51,088 bases of DNA, from the NCBI RefSeq assembly GCF_021278025.1, contig NZ_JAIBHJ010000028.1:1-51088 (forward strand), written 5' to 3'. The notes beneath the pieces were generated by a model. It was given only the letters and a program-made list of their open reading frames with translations, had not been told where the DNA came from and made no database searches. Every line of letters starts with the position of its first letter. Position 1 is the first letter of the stretch. This DNA comes from Motilimonas sp. E26. Lineage in GTDB: Bacteria; Pseudomonadota; Gammaproteobacteria; Enterobacterales; CBDFNC01. Below, in pieces: positions 9,497-18,981 of the stretch. The position numbers and the translations under genes are program-made.

Positions 9497-10150
9497 TTAG
9501 CGAATACCTTGCAAAAATTCCTGACGGGTTTCAGGTTTAGATTTAAAATTGCCACCTAAGGACGTAGTGCGAGTATGACTTGATTCATCTTGTACGCCGC
9601 GCGCTTTAACACAGTAATGCACCGCATCAATAGAAACGGCAACATTGTCTGTTTCTAACAATGCTTGTAAAGCGCATAAAATTTGCTGGGTTAGCCGCTC
9701 TTGTACTTGCGGGCGACGGGCAAAAAAGCGCACGATGCGGTTAATTTTAGACAGGCCAATCACTTTCGTTTTGGGGATATAAGCCACCGTGGCGCGGCCA
9801 TCGATAGTGACAAAGTGATGCTCACAGGTACTGGTTAATGAAATGTCAGACACTTGCACCATTTCATCAACTTTCATCTTATTTTCGATAACGGTGATTT
9901 TGGGAAAGTTTTCGTAATCTAAGCCAGAAAATATCTCGTCAATGTACATTTTTGCAATACGACGCGGCGTTTCGGCCAAGCTGTCATCGCCTAAATCCAG
10001 CCCCATCAATGCCATTATGTCGCCAAAGTGTTGCTCTATTTTCTGTTTTTTATCACTGTTACTTAACCCATTTTCAACCACTGGGGTTTCTAAACCTCGG
10101 CTAATTAACGCATCGCGAACCACTAACGCCGCTTGGTTTGTGACAGACAT
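9497..10150 (-). CDS. folE: GTP cyclohydrolase I
   Basis: The enzyme (217 aa) turns GTP into 7,8-dihydroneopterin triphosphate, the first step of folate and pterin synthesis. STCEHHF at about 107-113 holds zinc ligands Cys109 and His112, and VHYCVKARG near 180 gives the third Cys. [20 protein letters not shown] and the closing RTTSLGG block are typical. Length is normal for the proteobacterial type I enzyme. The gene is followed directly by the SelW-like gene and probably shares its transcript. Confidence 0.96.
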   Translation of the reverse strand: MSVTNQAALVVRDALISRGLETPVVENGLSNSDKKQKIEQHFGDIMALMGLDLGDDSLAETPRRIAKMYIDEIFSGLDYENFPKITVIENKMKVDEMVQVSDISLTSTCEHHFVTIDGRATVAYIPKTKVIGLSKINRIVRFFARRPQVQERLTQQILCALQALLETDNVAVSIDAVHYCVKARGVQDESSHTRTTSLGGNFKSKPETRQEFLQGIR

Positions 10151-10211
10151 CCATTTTATCCTTTAGCAAATATATCGGCATAAATAGAGGTTTTTTGCCG
10201 CAATTGCAACA

Positions 10212-10376
10212 TCAACTGCCCGGTAATTGGCTAAAAACATCTTCCAGTAGATTGTCTAAATACGCATCTAAGTCTTGTTTGGATTGATTGATGTCGCTTT
10301 TTTCATCCTCAATCCCTTTAGTGGTCTGAGCTTTTGCCACTTGCTCTGGAGTTTGCGGGGCTAATTTAACTGTCAT
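10212..10376 (-). CDS. small hypothetical protein, 54 aa
   Basis: The open frame begins at 10427, but AGAGG (10388-10384) is correctly placed for the ATG at 10376 (MTVKLAPQTPEQ). The product is hydrophilic, rich in Gln, Lys, Asp and Ser, with a C-terminal amphipathic stretch (LDAYLDNLLEDVFSQL). It has no signal or membrane segment. Function is unknown. It lies between folE and the divergent moeA. Confidence 0.55.
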   Translation of the reverse strand: MTVKLAPQTPEQVAKAQTTKGIEDEKSDINQSKQDLDAYLDNLLEDVFSQLPGS

Positions 10377-10508
10377 GCACATTACCTCTAAGGTAAGTAA
10401 TGACTTAAGTATAGCCAGACATTTCACTTTTTATTGTTCTTAAGCTTATTCTTAGGGGCATTCAATAGCATAATGAGAGTCAATCGACATAAACAGAAGG
10501 AGCACCAG

Positions 10509-11741
10509 ATGGGATGTTGTGATACCCCCGGCCTAAAACCCATAGCAGATGCATTAACGCAAATGTTAGACGCGGTTGAACCTTGTTGCGAGCAAATAAC
10601 ACAGCCGATCCAATCAGCCATTGGCTTTACCCTTGCACAAGCCGTTATTTCACAGGTATATGTTCCGCCATTTAATAATTCAGCAATGGACGGATATGCA
10701 TTCAGAGCGGCCGACTTAAACAATAATACTGAGCTCACTCTAGTCGGAAAGTCATTTGCGGGAGCGCCGTTTAGAGGCGATATCCCCAAAGGAGGCTGTA
10801 TTCGAATCATGACTGGGGCACCTTTACCTGAGGATGCTGATAGCGTTGAAATGCAAGAAAATACACAAATAAATGGCTCATTCATTCAATTTCAAGCCAA
10901 TGTTCGCCAAGGACAAAATGTTCGTTTGCGCGGCGAAGACATCACTGCTGGCCAGCGTATATTCGAGGCAGGACACACTTTACGTAGCCGCGACATTCCT
11001 TTGCTCGCTTCCCTTGGTATTGCAAAAGTGAATGTGTACCAACCCCTTAAAGTAGCTATTTTTTCTACCGGCGACGAATTGAAGCATGTGGATCAAGCCC
11101 TTAAAGAGGGACAAATTTATGACAGTAACCGTTACTGCCTTAATGCTATTTTAAGCAAAATGAATGTCGAGGTGATTGATTTTGGTATTATTGCTGATGA
11201 TCCAGCCCTGCTTAAAGACACGTTTCTTCAAGCTAACCAACAAGCAGATGTAGTGATCACCAGCGGCGGTGTGTCGGTTGGTGAAGCAGATTACACCAAA
11301 GACATACTCGAGCAGTTGGGTGAAATTGGTTTTTGGAAACTCGCTATCAAACCTGGTAAACCTTTTGCGTTTGGTAAACTCAGTGACAGTGTCTTTTTTG
11401 GTCTACCTGGCAACCCAGTTTCAGCGCTAGTGACCTTAACGCAACTAGCATTACCCACCATGGCAAAAATGGCAGGGGCGAAACCAACACAAGCCCTGCG
11501 CCTTCCGGCTATCACCACTCATGGCTTTAAAAAAGTACCTGGACGTACTGATTTTCAGCGCGGTATTTACCAAGTTAATGACGATGGAAAACTAACTGTG
11601 AGCAGCACAGGTGGCCAAGGCTCTGGTGTATTTAGTGGCATGAGCCAGGCGAACTGCTTTGTCATACTAGAGCAAGCGCGCGGCAATGTAGCTGCGGGGG
11701 AAACCGTCACCATTGAAGTATTTAGTGATTATTTAAACTAA
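10509..11741 (+). CDS. moeA: molybdopterin molybdotransferase MoeA
   Basis: MoeA inserts molybdate into adenylylated molybdopterin in the last step of Mo-cofactor synthesis. The 410-aa protein starts MGCCDTPGLKP at 10509 with AGAAGGAG upstream; the frame reads 25 codons further up but without family likeness. Conserved blocks are NNSAMDGYAFRA, RIMTGAPLPEDAD, FSTGDEL, TSGGVSVGEADYTK and GLPGNPVSA, the last two forming the molybdate and pterin site. Domain order follows the family. It faces the moa/nap genes and ends at the hairpin 11753-11770, shared with moaE. Confidence 0.95.
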   Translation: MGCCDTPGLKPIADALTQMLDAVEPCCEQITQPIQSAIGFTLAQAVISQVYVPPFNNSAMDGYAFRAADLNNNTELTLVGKSFAGAPFRGDIPKGGCIRIMTGAPLPEDADSVEMQENTQINGSFIQFQANVRQGQNVRLRGEDITAGQRIFEAGHTLRSRDIPLLASLGIAKVNVYQPLKVAIFSTGDELKHVDQALKEGQIYDSNRYCLNAILSKMNVEVIDFGIIADDPALLKDTFLQANQQADVVITSGGVSVGEADYTKDILEQLGEIGFWKLAIKPGKPFAFGKLSDSVFFGLPGNPVSALVTLTQLALPTMAKMAGAKPTQALRLPAITTHGFKKVPGRTDFQRGIYQVNDDGKLTVSSTGGQGSGVFSGMSQANCFVILEQARGNVAAGETVTIEVFSDYLN

Positions 11742-11752
11742 CTTAAACCATC

Positions 11753-11770
11753 AGGGGCTTGAGAGCCCCT
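11753..11770. terminator. bidirectional hairpin between moeA and moaE
   Basis: AGGGGCT and AGCCCCT pair around loop TGAG in the 46-bp gap between the converging genes. T-rich tails are short, so termination may be partial. Confidence 0.65.
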
Positions 11771-11787
11771 AGCAATTTCAATCCCAG

Positions 11788-12234
11788 TTAGCGCTGCCAA
11801 CGCTTAGCAGCAGCCATATCTTTGTCATTGGCATCAAGCCAGAGCTCTCCTGACTCGGTATGTTCTTTTTTCCAAAATGGCGCCTGTGTTTTTAGAAAAT
11901 CCATGATAAATTCACAAGCAGCAAAAGCCTGACCACGATGTTGGCTACTTACCCCAACAAATACAATTTGCTGATTAAGGCCCAAAGTGCCCACACGGTG
12001 GATCAAGGTAACATCAATTAAATCCCAGCGCTGTTTTGCTTGCTGCACTATTTTACGCAAGCTTTTTTCCGTCATCTCTGGGTAATGCTCTAAATGTAAG
12101 GCTGTGACTTTTTTGGCAAGGTTCATTTCCCGAACAAGACCGACAAAAGTCACTATCGCACCGGCTTCCGATTTACTCGCCAGCAGCTTATATTCATGGT
12201 TAATGTCAAAATCTTGCGTTTGTACTCGTATCAT
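11788..12234 (-). CDS. moaE: molybdopterin synthase large subunit MoaE
   Basis: MoaE (148 aa) joins two sulfurs, delivered by thiocarboxylated MoaD, to precursor Z to make molybdopterin. GAIVTFVGLVRE near the N-terminus, HRVGTLGL in the middle and APFWKKEH with the catalytic lysines towards the end are family marks. It lies 11 bp behind moaD and is the last gene of the moaBCDE group. Confidence 0.95.
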   Translation of the reverse strand: MIRVQTQDFDINHEYKLLASKSEAGAIVTFVGLVREMNLAKKVTALHLEHYPEMTEKSLRKIVQQAKQRWDLIDVTLIHRVGTLGLNQQIVFVGVSSQHRGQAFAACEFIMDFLKTQAPFWKKEHTESGELWLDANDKDMAAAKRWQR

Positions 12235-12245
12235 ACTCCTCCCCT

Positions 12246-12494
12246 TTAACCACCTGTCACCGGTGGGAAAAAGGCAACTTCATCGCCGGCTTTAACGGCA
12301 CTGGTTAAGCGCGCCATATCATGATTAATTGCCACCAATAATGGCCCTTGGCTTAACTCCCCTTTCCAGCTAGGGTGATGACGATATAACGTCTGCAATA
12401 CATCCTCTACCGTCTCAATGCCCTTAGTATCGAGTTGGATACTTTCAATGCCTAAGCTTTCACGTAATTTGGCAAAAAACACAACATTAATCAT
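12246..12494 (-). CDS. moaD: molybdopterin synthase sulfur carrier MoaD
   Basis: The 82-aa ubiquitin-like protein ends in PPVTGG; the terminal Gly-Gly is adenylylated by MoeB and becomes the thiocarboxylate that donates sulfur. The start at 12494 ([12 protein letters not shown]) overlaps the end of moaC by 8 nt, indicating translational coupling; the longer frame to 12536 has no family likeness. [10 protein letters not shown] and the central helix follow the small-subunit pattern. Confidence 0.93.
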   Translation of the reverse strand: MINVVFFAKLRESLGIESIQLDTKGIETVEDVLQTLYRHHPSWKGELSQGPLLVAINHDMARLTSAVKAGDEVAFFPPVTGG

Positions 12495-12969
12495 ATTTTC
12501 CCTTAAAGTGTCCAGACTTTCCGCCCTGCTTTTCAAGTAAACGCGTTTGCGAAATCACCATGTCTTTTTGCACGGCCTTACACATATCATAGATGGTTAA
12601 TGCTGCAATGGAAGCCGCCGTTAACGCTTCCATTTCAACGCCTGTTTTACCTGATAACTTACACAACGCTTGCACTCGTACCCGATTCAGTTCTGGCTCA
12701 GGAATAATCTCCACTTCAACTTTGGTTAACGCCAATGGATGACATAAGGGGATCAAGTCAGCGGTTTTCTTGGCCGCCATGATCCCAGCAATCCTTGCAG
12801 TGGCAAACACATCGCCTTTATGATGCTGCCCAGATAAAATAAGCGCTAGGGTATCGGCCGACATGTCAATATAGCTTTCTGCAATGGCTTGGCGTTGTGT
12901 TACCGATTTTTCAGTAACATCTACCATATGTGCATCACCCTGTTGGTTAATATGGGTAAAATCTGTCAT
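12487..12969 (-). CDS. moaC: cyclic pyranopterin monophosphate synthase MoaC
   Basis: MoaC (160 aa) completes the conversion of GTP begun by MoaA, giving cyclic pyranopterin monophosphate. The N-terminus [18 protein letters not shown] matches the family closely, so the ATG at 12969 is preferred over an in-frame TTG at 12996 inside moaB. Catalytic blocks are [25 protein letters not shown] and YDMCKAVQK with a conserved Lys and Asp. It is preceded by moaB and overlaps moaD. Confidence 0.95.
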   Translation of the reverse strand: MTDFTHINQQGDAHMVDVTEKSVTQRQAIAESYIDMSADTLALILSGQHHKGDVFATARIAGIMAAKKTADLIPLCHPLALTKVEVEIIPEPELNRVRVQALCKLSGKTGVEMEALTAASIAALTIYDMCKAVQKDMVISQTRLLEKQGGKSGHFKGKYD

Positions 12970-12985
12970 TGATGCTTTCACGACA

Positions 12986-13498
12986 CTAAACGCCAATATG
13001 GGGCATGAAATTACACGGCTTAGAGCGTGAGTCTAACTGCGAGGCAAGAATTTTGGTCCAAGCGGTCTTACAGGCATTAGTCGAGCCCGGCATGCAGAAA
13101 ATAACAGTGCGATTAGCAAAACCACCCAGAGCACGACTTTGTATGGTGGAAGTGCCAATTTCTTCAAAGGACACATGACGAAATAACTCGCCGAAACCTT
13201 CAATTTGCTTATCGAACAAGATGGACACGGCTTCTGGTGTGGTATCGCGTGCAGTAAAACCAGTGCCACCAGTGATCAAAATAACACTGATCGCTTCATC
13301 TGCAATCCACTCAGACACCACCGCGCGAATTTTATATTTATCATCAATGACAATTTCTTTCGCCATCAAGTTATGACCTGCCGTTTTTAATGCATCAACT
13401 AAGTAAGCCCCAGAAGTATCATTTTCTTCGGTGCGAGTATCAGACACGGTAAGTACTGCAATATTGGCAGCTTCAAAGGTTTTTTCTGCGTGACCCAT
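12986..13498 (-). CDS. moaB: MoaB (MogA-like molybdopterin adenylyltransferase family)
   Basis: The 170-aa protein has the MoCF fold: [16 protein letters not shown] near residue 15, then [18 protein letters not shown] near 77, which binds the pterin phosphate and nucleotide. E. coli MoaB is not essential for cofactor synthesis, while many organisms use this family for adenylylation; no mogA is seen here, so it may do that job. The C-terminus NFMPHIG is also typical. A hairpin at 13518-13532 lies just upstream. Confidence 0.92.
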   Translation of the reverse strand: MGHAEKTFEAANIAVLTVSDTRTEENDTSGAYLVDALKTAGHNLMAKEIVIDDKYKIRAVVSEWIADEAISVILITGGTGFTARDTTPEAVSILFDKQIEGFGELFRHVSFEEIGTSTIQSRALGGFANRTVIFCMPGSTNACKTAWTKILASQLDSRSKPCNFMPHIGV

Positions 13499-13517
13499 GT
13501 AATTTTCCTTGATAAAC

Positions 13518-13532
13518 AGGGCTTAATGCCCT
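13518..13532 (-). other. hairpin in the moaB leader
   Basis: AGGGC (13518-13522) and GCCCT (13528-13532) pair in the 122-bp gap between mobA and moaB, about 20 bp from the start codon. It may be an end of the upstream transcript or a leader element; no T-run follows. Confidence 0.35.
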
Positions 13533-13620
13533 CAATTAAGAACTCTATAAGTGTGGTTTACTTCAATCAAAACGGGATAAGAATACAGACCATGCCTACC
13601 GATAAGGCTCCGCGTTGAGG

Positions 13621-14205
13621 CTAGGTAAACGGTTCACTGGATTGTGTAAGTTGTCGCCATTGCGTCGGCGTATTTGCATTTCCTAACCGCTCTCTTTGTT
13701 GCGGGTTTGGCGTTATCTTTTTGCAGTTTACGCGTTTAAGCAATTGATATAAAGAGCGCTTTTTAGGGTCGTCTTGATTAAACATTTCTCCCAAACAATC
13801 TTCTAGCGCTTGATTCAATGGTAATAGCAATGGAAATAAGGCATCACTATAGTAAGCTCCGTGCTGATCCGAGCCCTCAACAAGGGCGAGAATCTCAGCT
13901 TTAGAAAGTAAAGGCATATCAACAGGAAAAATGAGTAAGGCGCCATTAGCAGCTGCTGCATATTTAAACGCCGATTCAATACCAGCTAAAGGGCCTGTAT
14001 TTGGGTGCAAATCAGGTAAGCACGAAACCCCCTGATATTGACCGCTAACTTTTACTTCTCTAAATCCCATATGTTGGACTAACTCAACACAGTGCTGCAG
14101 CTGGGTTTTACCCTCTCGCATCAGTAGGGCTTTATCTTGCCCCATACGACTTGAGCAACCTCCCGCGAGAATGATCACGCTGATGTCTGAACATGGCCAC
14201 TGCAT
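13621..14205 (-). CDS. mobA: molybdenum cofactor guanylyltransferase MobA
   Basis: MobA adds GMP to Mo-molybdopterin, making the bis-MGD form that NapA needs. The 194-aa protein shows the nucleotidyltransferase signature ILAGGCSSRMGQDKAL at residues 12-27, then LPDLHPNTGPLAGIESA and FPVDMPLLS with the metal-binding Asp. It sits between napC and moaB on the same strand, with 39 bp to napC, so it is likely co-transcribed with the nap operon. Confidence 0.94.
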   Translation of the reverse strand: MQWPCSDISVIILAGGCSSRMGQDKALLMREGKTQLQHCVELVQHMGFREVKVSGQYQGVSCLPDLHPNTGPLAGIESAFKYAAAANGALLIFPVDMPLLSKAEILALVEGSDQHGAYYSDALFPLLLPLNQALEDCLGEMFNQDDPKKRSLYQLLKRVNCKKITPNPQQRERLGNANTPTQWRQLTQSSEPFT

Positions 14206-14244
14206 AGTTAACCTCTTAGTTTTATAAAATAAAAAGCTAAGCCG

Positions 14245-14835
14245 TTAATGCCAACCCTCTACACCTGTCATATCGGGTAATTTATGAGCGATACCTTTAT
14301 GACAATCGATACAGGTTTTATCGCCATTAGCAAGGGCTGTTGAGTGCATTTTCACGCTCCGCTGACCTTGCTCTGAAAAATCCATAAAGGCAAATTCATG
14401 GCAATTACGACACTCCTGCGAGTTGTTCTTTTTCATTCGGGCCCATTCACGATCGGCCAAATGACGACGACGTTGATAGAACTTCTCTGGCGTATCAATA
14501 GTGCCCATGGCAAAAGCCACCAGCTCTTTACTGGCTTGAACCTTACGGATCATCTTATCTGTCCAATTATGCGGTACGTGACAATCAGAGCAAATAGCCC
14601 GTACACCAGAGCGGTTTGAATAGTGAATTGTCTCTTTAATCTCTTCAACAATCGGTGCGTGACAGCTAGAACAAAATGCTTCGGTATTCGTCGCTTCCAT
14701 CCCAGTATTGAAGCCGCCCCAAAAAATGATACCGCCAAAAAAACCTAAAAAGAGAATGAAGCCTAATGATGCCGAACTAGGCGAGCGCATCAGCAACCAG
14801 ATATGACTTAACCATGCCATTAATTTTTTAAACAT
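14245..14835 (-). CDS. napC: tetrahaem cytochrome NapC
   Basis: NapC is a membrane-anchored quinol oxidase that feeds electrons to NapB. The 196-aa protein has one N-terminal transmembrane segment (about residues 17-38) and four haem motifs: CSSCHA, CSDCHV, CRNCHE and CIDCHK. The ATG at 14835 follows AGGGGGT; the longer frame starts with TTG and adds nothing conserved. With no napG or napH seen, NapC is the likely sole quinol route. Confidence 0.95.
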   Translation of the reverse strand: MFKKLMAWLSHIWLLMRSPSSASLGFILFLGFFGGIIFWGGFNTGMEATNTEAFCSSCHAPIVEEIKETIHYSNRSGVRAICSDCHVPHNWTDKMIRKVQASKELVAFAMGTIDTPEKFYQRRRHLADREWARMKKNNSQECRNCHEFAFMDFSEQGQRSVKMHSTALANGDKTCIDCHKGIAHKLPDMTGVEGWH

Positions 14836-14868
14836 AATACCCCCTATCAACGTTGTAATGATTGACCA

Positions 14869-15360
14869 CTATTTAAGGGCATCCACAGGTTTAAAATTAT
14901 TTTTAACCAAAGGCTTGGCATCGGCTTGTGGCACATGACATTGCAAACAGAAATACCGCCTTGGTGATACATCAGACAAGGTCATCCCTTCCCGCGTTTC
15001 AAAATGGGTCGGGCTGATTTTGGTTGCACCCGACTCAGGTGCATTTTTCCAGCTATGGCAGGACAGGCACTTATTGGCATTAAGGTCGACTTCGTAGTGT
15101 CGAATTGAATGTGGGATCACAGGCGGCTGGTGCACATATTGACGACTAATCGGGTCACGATCGGTAATAACTTTCTTTAATTCTTCTGGCTGCTGTTGCG
15201 TGTTGAGCTCAACGTTGCCTCGTAACGAAGTGATACCACCATTATTGGTTACTACAGTTTCGGCTTGTTGAGCGTCAGTTTCAGCGCTAACTAAGGCCGT
15301 TGCACTTAACAAAGCACTGGCGCCAATAATACATAATGCCGCTATTGTTTGTTTTCTCAT
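14869..15360 (-). CDS. napB: dihaem cytochrome NapB, small subunit of nitrate reductase
   Basis: The 163-aa periplasmic protein has a Sec signal (hydrophobic residues ~7-25, cut after VSAE-like region) and two haem motifs, CLSCHS and CLQCHV. It passes electrons from NapC to NapA. YVHQPPVIPHSIRHY and YFCLQCHVPQADAKPLV are usual NapB blocks. It lies 25 bp after napA and 18 bp before the napC start region. Confidence 0.95.
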   Translation of the reverse strand: MRKQTIAALCIIGASALLSATALVSAETDAQQAETVVTNNGGITSLRGNVELNTQQQPEELKKVITDRDPISRQYVHQPPVIPHSIRHYEVDLNANKCLSCHSWKNAPESGATKISPTHFETREGMTLSDVSPRRYFCLQCHVPQADAKPLVKNNFKPVDALK

Positions 15361-15385
15361 ATTTTACTCTCCACCTTAAGCTTGA

Positions 15386-17878
15386 TTAGGCTTTAACAAT
15401 TTTGACCGCGCACTTTTTATAATCCGTCTCTTTTGATAACGGATCGGTGGCGTCTAGCGTTAATTTATTAGTCAACTGCTTGGCATCAAACCAAGGCATG
15501 AAGACTAAGCCTTCGGGTGGGCGATTACGGCCGCGGGTTTCCACACGAGAGCGCAATTCACCGCGGCGCGAACTCACTATAATTTCATCACCACGACGTA
15601 AATTGCGTTTTTCTGCATCGTTGGGATGCATAAAGATCACCGCATCAGGAAAGGCGCGATACAACTCAGGTACGCGACGTGTCATTGAGCCTGAATGCCA
15701 ATGCTCTAATACACGACCTGTGCTTAACCATAGGTCAAACTCTTGATCTGGCGCTTCCGCAGCTGGCTCAAATGGCGTGGCAATAATAAACGCCTTACCA
15801 TCAGGTTTACCGTAAAAATCAACCCCCTTACCTTTGCCGACATAAGGGTCATAACCTTCACGGTAACGCCACAAGGTTTCTTTGCCATCCACCACGGGCC
15901 AGCGTAAACCATGAGCTTGGTGATACATATCAAATGGCGCTAAATCATGACCATGACCTCGACCAAACGCTGCATATTCTTCAAACAATCCTTTTTGGAC
16001 ATAGAAACCAAAATGGCGAGCTTCGTCGTTTAAACGTGCTTCTGGCACTTCATCTAAACCAAATTTATCAACATTGCCGTTACGATATAAAATATCGTAT
16101 AAGGTCTTACCTCGCAGTTCCGGCTGCTTTGCAATCAACGCTTGCGGCCACACTTCTTCCACTTTAAAACGTTTAGAAAACTCCATTAATTGCCACAGAT
16201 CCGATTTAGCGTCGCCCGGAGCCTCCACCTGTTGATGCCAAAACTGGGTACGACGCTCAGCATTGCCGTAGGCTCCTTCTTTTTCGACCCACATCGCCGT
16301 AGGCAAAATCAGATCAGAGGCTTGCGCGGTAACCGTTGGATAAGGGTCGCTGCAAACAATAAAATTTTCTGGATTTCGATAGCCGGGCAACCCTTCTTCA
16401 TTCATGTTAGGCGCGGCCTGCATATTGTTATTACACATCACCCAATAAGCATTTAACTTACCGTCTTTTAACATGCGATTTTGCAGCACCGCGTGATAGC
16501 CAGGTTGCGCAGGAATGGTGCCTTCAGGCAGTTTCCAAATTTTTTCCGCAGTGGCACGATGCTTAGGGTTAGTAACAACTAAATCAGCCGGCAAACGATG
16601 TGCAAACGTGCCAACCTCACGCGCAGTGCCACAGGCAGAAGGTTGACCCGTTAGTGAGAATGGACTGTTGCCCGGCTCTGAAATCTTACCTGTCAATAAA
16701 TGTATGTTATAGACCGAGTTATTCGCCCAAACACCACGCGTGTGCTGGTTAAAACCCATGGTCCAAAATGAAGTTACTTTTTGATTTGGGTCAGCATAGG
16801 ATTGTGCCAAAGCTTCTAGCTTTTCAGCGGGTACGCCAGAAAGTTCCACCGCCTTTTCTAGGGTATATTCGGACAAAAAGCGTTTGTATTCTTCAAATGT
16901 CATGTCAGACATGGCACCACTGTCTGGATTTTTCGCGGCTTGCTGCAAAGGGTGTTCGGGCCGTAAACCATAGCCTATATCGGTGGTGCCGCGCTTAAAT
17001 ACCGTGTGTTTATTTACAAAATCCCAATTTACTTTATCTTTTTGAATGATGTAGTTAGCAATATAATTGAGAATTGCGAGATCAGACTGAGGAGTAAAAA
17101 CCATACCGTTATCAGCCAGTTCAAAACTACGGTGTTGAAAAGTGGACAATACATGGACTTTAACGTGAGGATTGGCTAATCGGCGGTCGGTTAGGCGCGA
17201 CCATAAGATGGGATGCATCTCCGCCATATTAGAGCCCCACAATACAAACGTGTCGGCCGCCTCTAAATCATCATAACAGCCCATGGGTTCATCAATGCCA
17301 AAAGTGCGCATAAAACCGACCACAGCGGAGGCCATGCAGTGGCGTGCGTTGGGATCGATATTGTTGGACAAAAAGCCCGCTTTCATTAATTTCGCGGCGG
17401 CGTAACCTTCCCAAACCGTCCATTGACCAGAGCCAAACATCCCCACAGATGTTGGCCCCTTATCTTTAATTGCTTGTTTGAACTTGTCCGCCATGACATC
17501 AAAAGCCTGATCCCAACTAACAGGCGTAAAATCCCCATTTTTGTGGTATTTTCCCGCTTTCATCCGCAACAGTGGCGTTGTTAATCGGTCATTACCGTAC
17601 ATTATCTTGGATAAAAAATAGCCTTTAATACAGTTTAGTCCTTTGTTAACTTCAGAGTCTGGGTCTCCTTGAGTTGCTACGACTCGCCCCTCTTGGGTCC
17701 CCACCATGACACTGCAGCCTGTACCGCAAAACCGACAAGGCGCTTTTTCCCATTTTATTTTGGTGGCATCTTTACTGGCGATCAAATTAGTTGCTGAGAC
17801 AGGTAATGCAATGCCAGCAACGGCGGCAGCAGAAGCTGCAGCATTAGCTTTTACAAACGCGCGTCTGGTTAGTTTCAT
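15386..17878 (-). CDS. napA: periplasmic nitrate reductase catalytic subunit NapA
   Basis: NapA reduces nitrate to nitrite in the periplasm using bis-MGD molybdenum and one [4Fe-4S] cluster. The 830-aa precursor begins with a twin-arginine signal (LTRRAFVKA) and ALPVSA before the cleavage region. The cluster ligands lie in CRFCGTGC and a later Cys in [21 protein letters not shown] carries the molybdenum-ligating Cys. Length fits the family. It overlaps napD by 4 nt (ATGA), and NapD binds its signal peptide before export. Confidence 0.97.
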   Translation of the reverse strand: MKLTRRAFVKANAAASAAAVAGIALPVSATNLIASKDATKIKWEKAPCRFCGTGCSVMVGTQEGRVVATQGDPDSEVNKGLNCIKGYFLSKIMYGNDRLTTPLLRMKAGKYHKNGDFTPVSWDQAFDVMADKFKQAIKDKGPTSVGMFGSGQWTVWEGYAAAKLMKAGFLSNNIDPNARHCMASAVVGFMRTFGIDEPMGCYDDLEAADTFVLWGSNMAEMHPILWSRLTDRRLANPHVKVHVLSTFQHRSFELADNGMVFTPQSDLAILNYIANYIIQKDKVNWDFVNKHTVFKRGTTDIGYGLRPEHPLQQAAKNPDSGAMSDMTFEEYKRFLSEYTLEKAVELSGVPAEKLEALAQSYADPNQKVTSFWTMGFNQHTRGVWANNSVYNIHLLTGKISEPGNSPFSLTGQPSACGTAREVGTFAHRLPADLVVTNPKHRATAEKIWKLPEGTIPAQPGYHAVLQNRMLKDGKLNAYWVMCNNNMQAAPNMNEEGLPGYRNPENFIVCSDPYPTVTAQASDLILPTAMWVEKEGAYGNAERRTQFWHQQVEAPGDAKSDLWQLMEFSKRFKVEEVWPQALIAKQPELRGKTLYDILYRNGNVDKFGLDEVPEARLNDEARHFGFYVQKGLFEEYAAFGRGHGHDLAPFDMYHQAHGLRWPVVDGKETLWRYREGYDPYVGKGKGVDFYGKPDGKAFIIATPFEPAAEAPDQEFDLWLSTGRVLEHWHSGSMTRRVPELYRAFPDAVIFMHPNDAEKRNLRRGDEIIVSSRRGELRSRVETRGRNRPPEGLVFMPWFDAKQLTNKLTLDATDPLSKETDYKKCAVKIVKA

Positions 17879-18180
17879 AGTTTGTTGTCCTCACATTGCA
17901 CATCTAATTTTTCAAATTGGTGGTACACCATAGAGGCGTTGATAACACCTGCTATGTTGTTTAACTTTTCAACTGTTTCTAATATGTGGTTTTTACCAAC
18001 ACTCTCTATTACCACCACCAGCTTGCCACCTTCTTGGGCATATATTTCGGCTTCTTTAAGCTGTTCAATATCAGCAACAACCTGAGCCACTCGCTCAGGG
18101 TTACAGTGAACAACTAGACTAGAAATGTGGCATTCTTGTGGCTGCATGTATTCTTTACTCACTGGTTGTTTTTGATTCAT
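17875..18180 (-). CDS. napD: NapD, chaperone for NapA maturation
   Basis: The 101-aa cytoplasmic protein has the NapD ferredoxin-like pattern: [15 protein letters not shown] at the start and [20 protein letters not shown] in the second half, ending with VYHQFE. It holds the NapA twin-arginine signal until cofactor loading is complete. It overlaps both napF and napA by 4 nt, which points to translational coupling. Confidence 0.93.
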   Translation of the reverse strand: MNQKQPVSKEYMQPQECHISSLVVHCNPERVAQVVADIEQLKEAEIYAQEGGKLVVVIESVGKNHILETVEKLNNIAGVINASMVYHQFEKLDVQCEDNKL

Positions 18181-18662
18181 TTCATGTGTTCAGCCACTGT
18201 AATCGCACTGACAGGACAAGGCGCAACACAAGCGCCACAGCCACTACAATTGGCTAAATCAATTTCAGGTGTTGCACTGAGGCCGGGCTTAAAACTAATG
18301 GCTTGTTGATCGCAATGCTCGCTGCAACTGCGGCAGTAGACTTGTTGATTAGCAAGACAAGTTTCTTGAATAGTGGCGCTGAGTTGCCAAGGTGAACGCT
18401 GCGATAAATCGAATAAAGGCTCAGGACACGCAATGGCGCACTGTTGGCAAAAAGTGCATTCACCACGAGAGAAATCAATGGTTGGAAACCCGCCATCACC
18501 TTTAACAATTACCTTCGTTTCGCAAGCATCCACACACTTACCGCAGCGGGTACAATCATCGATAAATACCCGACTTTTATCTAACCAAGGCAACTCGGTT
18601 AGTGATGCACCTTGGCCGCGTAAAAAGCGTCGTTTAAGTTGATCTGGTTGGTTCGCCATCAT
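18177..18662 (-). CDS. napF: NapF, iron-sulfur accessory protein
   Basis: This 161-aa cytoplasmic protein has ferredoxin-type clusters: CTRCGKCVDAC, CTFCQQCAIAC and CSGCGACVAPC, plus a less regular CRSCSEHC group. In E. coli NapF interacts with cytoplasmic NapA and helps its maturation. An N-terminal RRFLRG is seen as usual. It is the first gene of napFDABC, with its promoter region at 18663-18900. Confidence 0.93.
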   Translation of the reverse strand: MMANQPDQLKRRFLRGQGASLTELPWLDKSRVFIDDCTRCGKCVDACETKVIVKGDGGFPTIDFSRGECTFCQQCAIACPEPLFDLSQRSPWQLSATIQETCLANQQVYCRSCSEHCDQQAISFKPGLSATPEIDLANCSGCGACVAPCPVSAITVAEHMK

Positions 18663-18775
18663 TGTTAATCTCGTCGGTCATCCAACCAATTAAACCCGCC
18701 TCCTAAAAACATGACAAAAAATAGGGTTTAATTAGCATTAAAGATGAATGTAGACCTTGATGGGCTAACTCGATA

Positions 18776-18791
18776 TACCTAGCAGGGGGTA
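18776..18791. promoter_or_regulatory. NarP/NarL 7-2-7 binding site
   Basis: TACCTAG-CA-GGGGGTA is an inverted pair of heptamers with a 2-bp gap. Each fits the TACYYMT heptamer at six of seven positions. The 7-2-7 layout is what NarP recognises; narP is encoded at 21905. Confidence 0.65.
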
Positions 18792-18805
18792 AAAAGATAG
18801 TGGAG

Positions 18806-18819
18806 TTGTGCTAGATCAA
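18806..18819. promoter_or_regulatory. FNR-like site upstream of nap
   Basis: TTGTGCTAGATCAA fits TTGAT-N4-ATCAA at eight of ten bases and shares CTAGATCAA with the perfect site before sodB. Its centre is 29 bp upstream of the NarP-like site; in E. coli nap the two sites are 20 bp apart. Confidence 0.5.
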
Positions 18820-18981
18820 TAACTGAGTACGACTTAGCTCACATTAATGGGAACAATTTTGAAGGTTAATGATGGCATACCAATAGGTATAAAAAGATAT
18901 CGCGATACTAAACAATATAATATGTTGCTGATTTAATACGGCCATATAATGAAAAGTGACAGACTCAGGCTAGAAACAACA

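Larger units (their letters stand above)
18663..18981 (-). promoter_or_regulatory. nap operon control region
   Basis: This 319-bp gap between napF and moaA holds no gene. It contains the NarP-like site 18776-18791 and the FNR-like site 18806-18819. A possible -10 (TTTAAT on the minus strand, 18742-18737) lies downstream of them, and AGGAGG about 40 bp before the napF ATG is too far to serve as its ribosome site. The remainder, up to 18981, is AT-rich. Confidence 0.6.

Noticed and set aside
13033-13269. Minus-strand frame of 78 codons within moaB
   Set aside because: It is an out-of-frame shadow of moaB.
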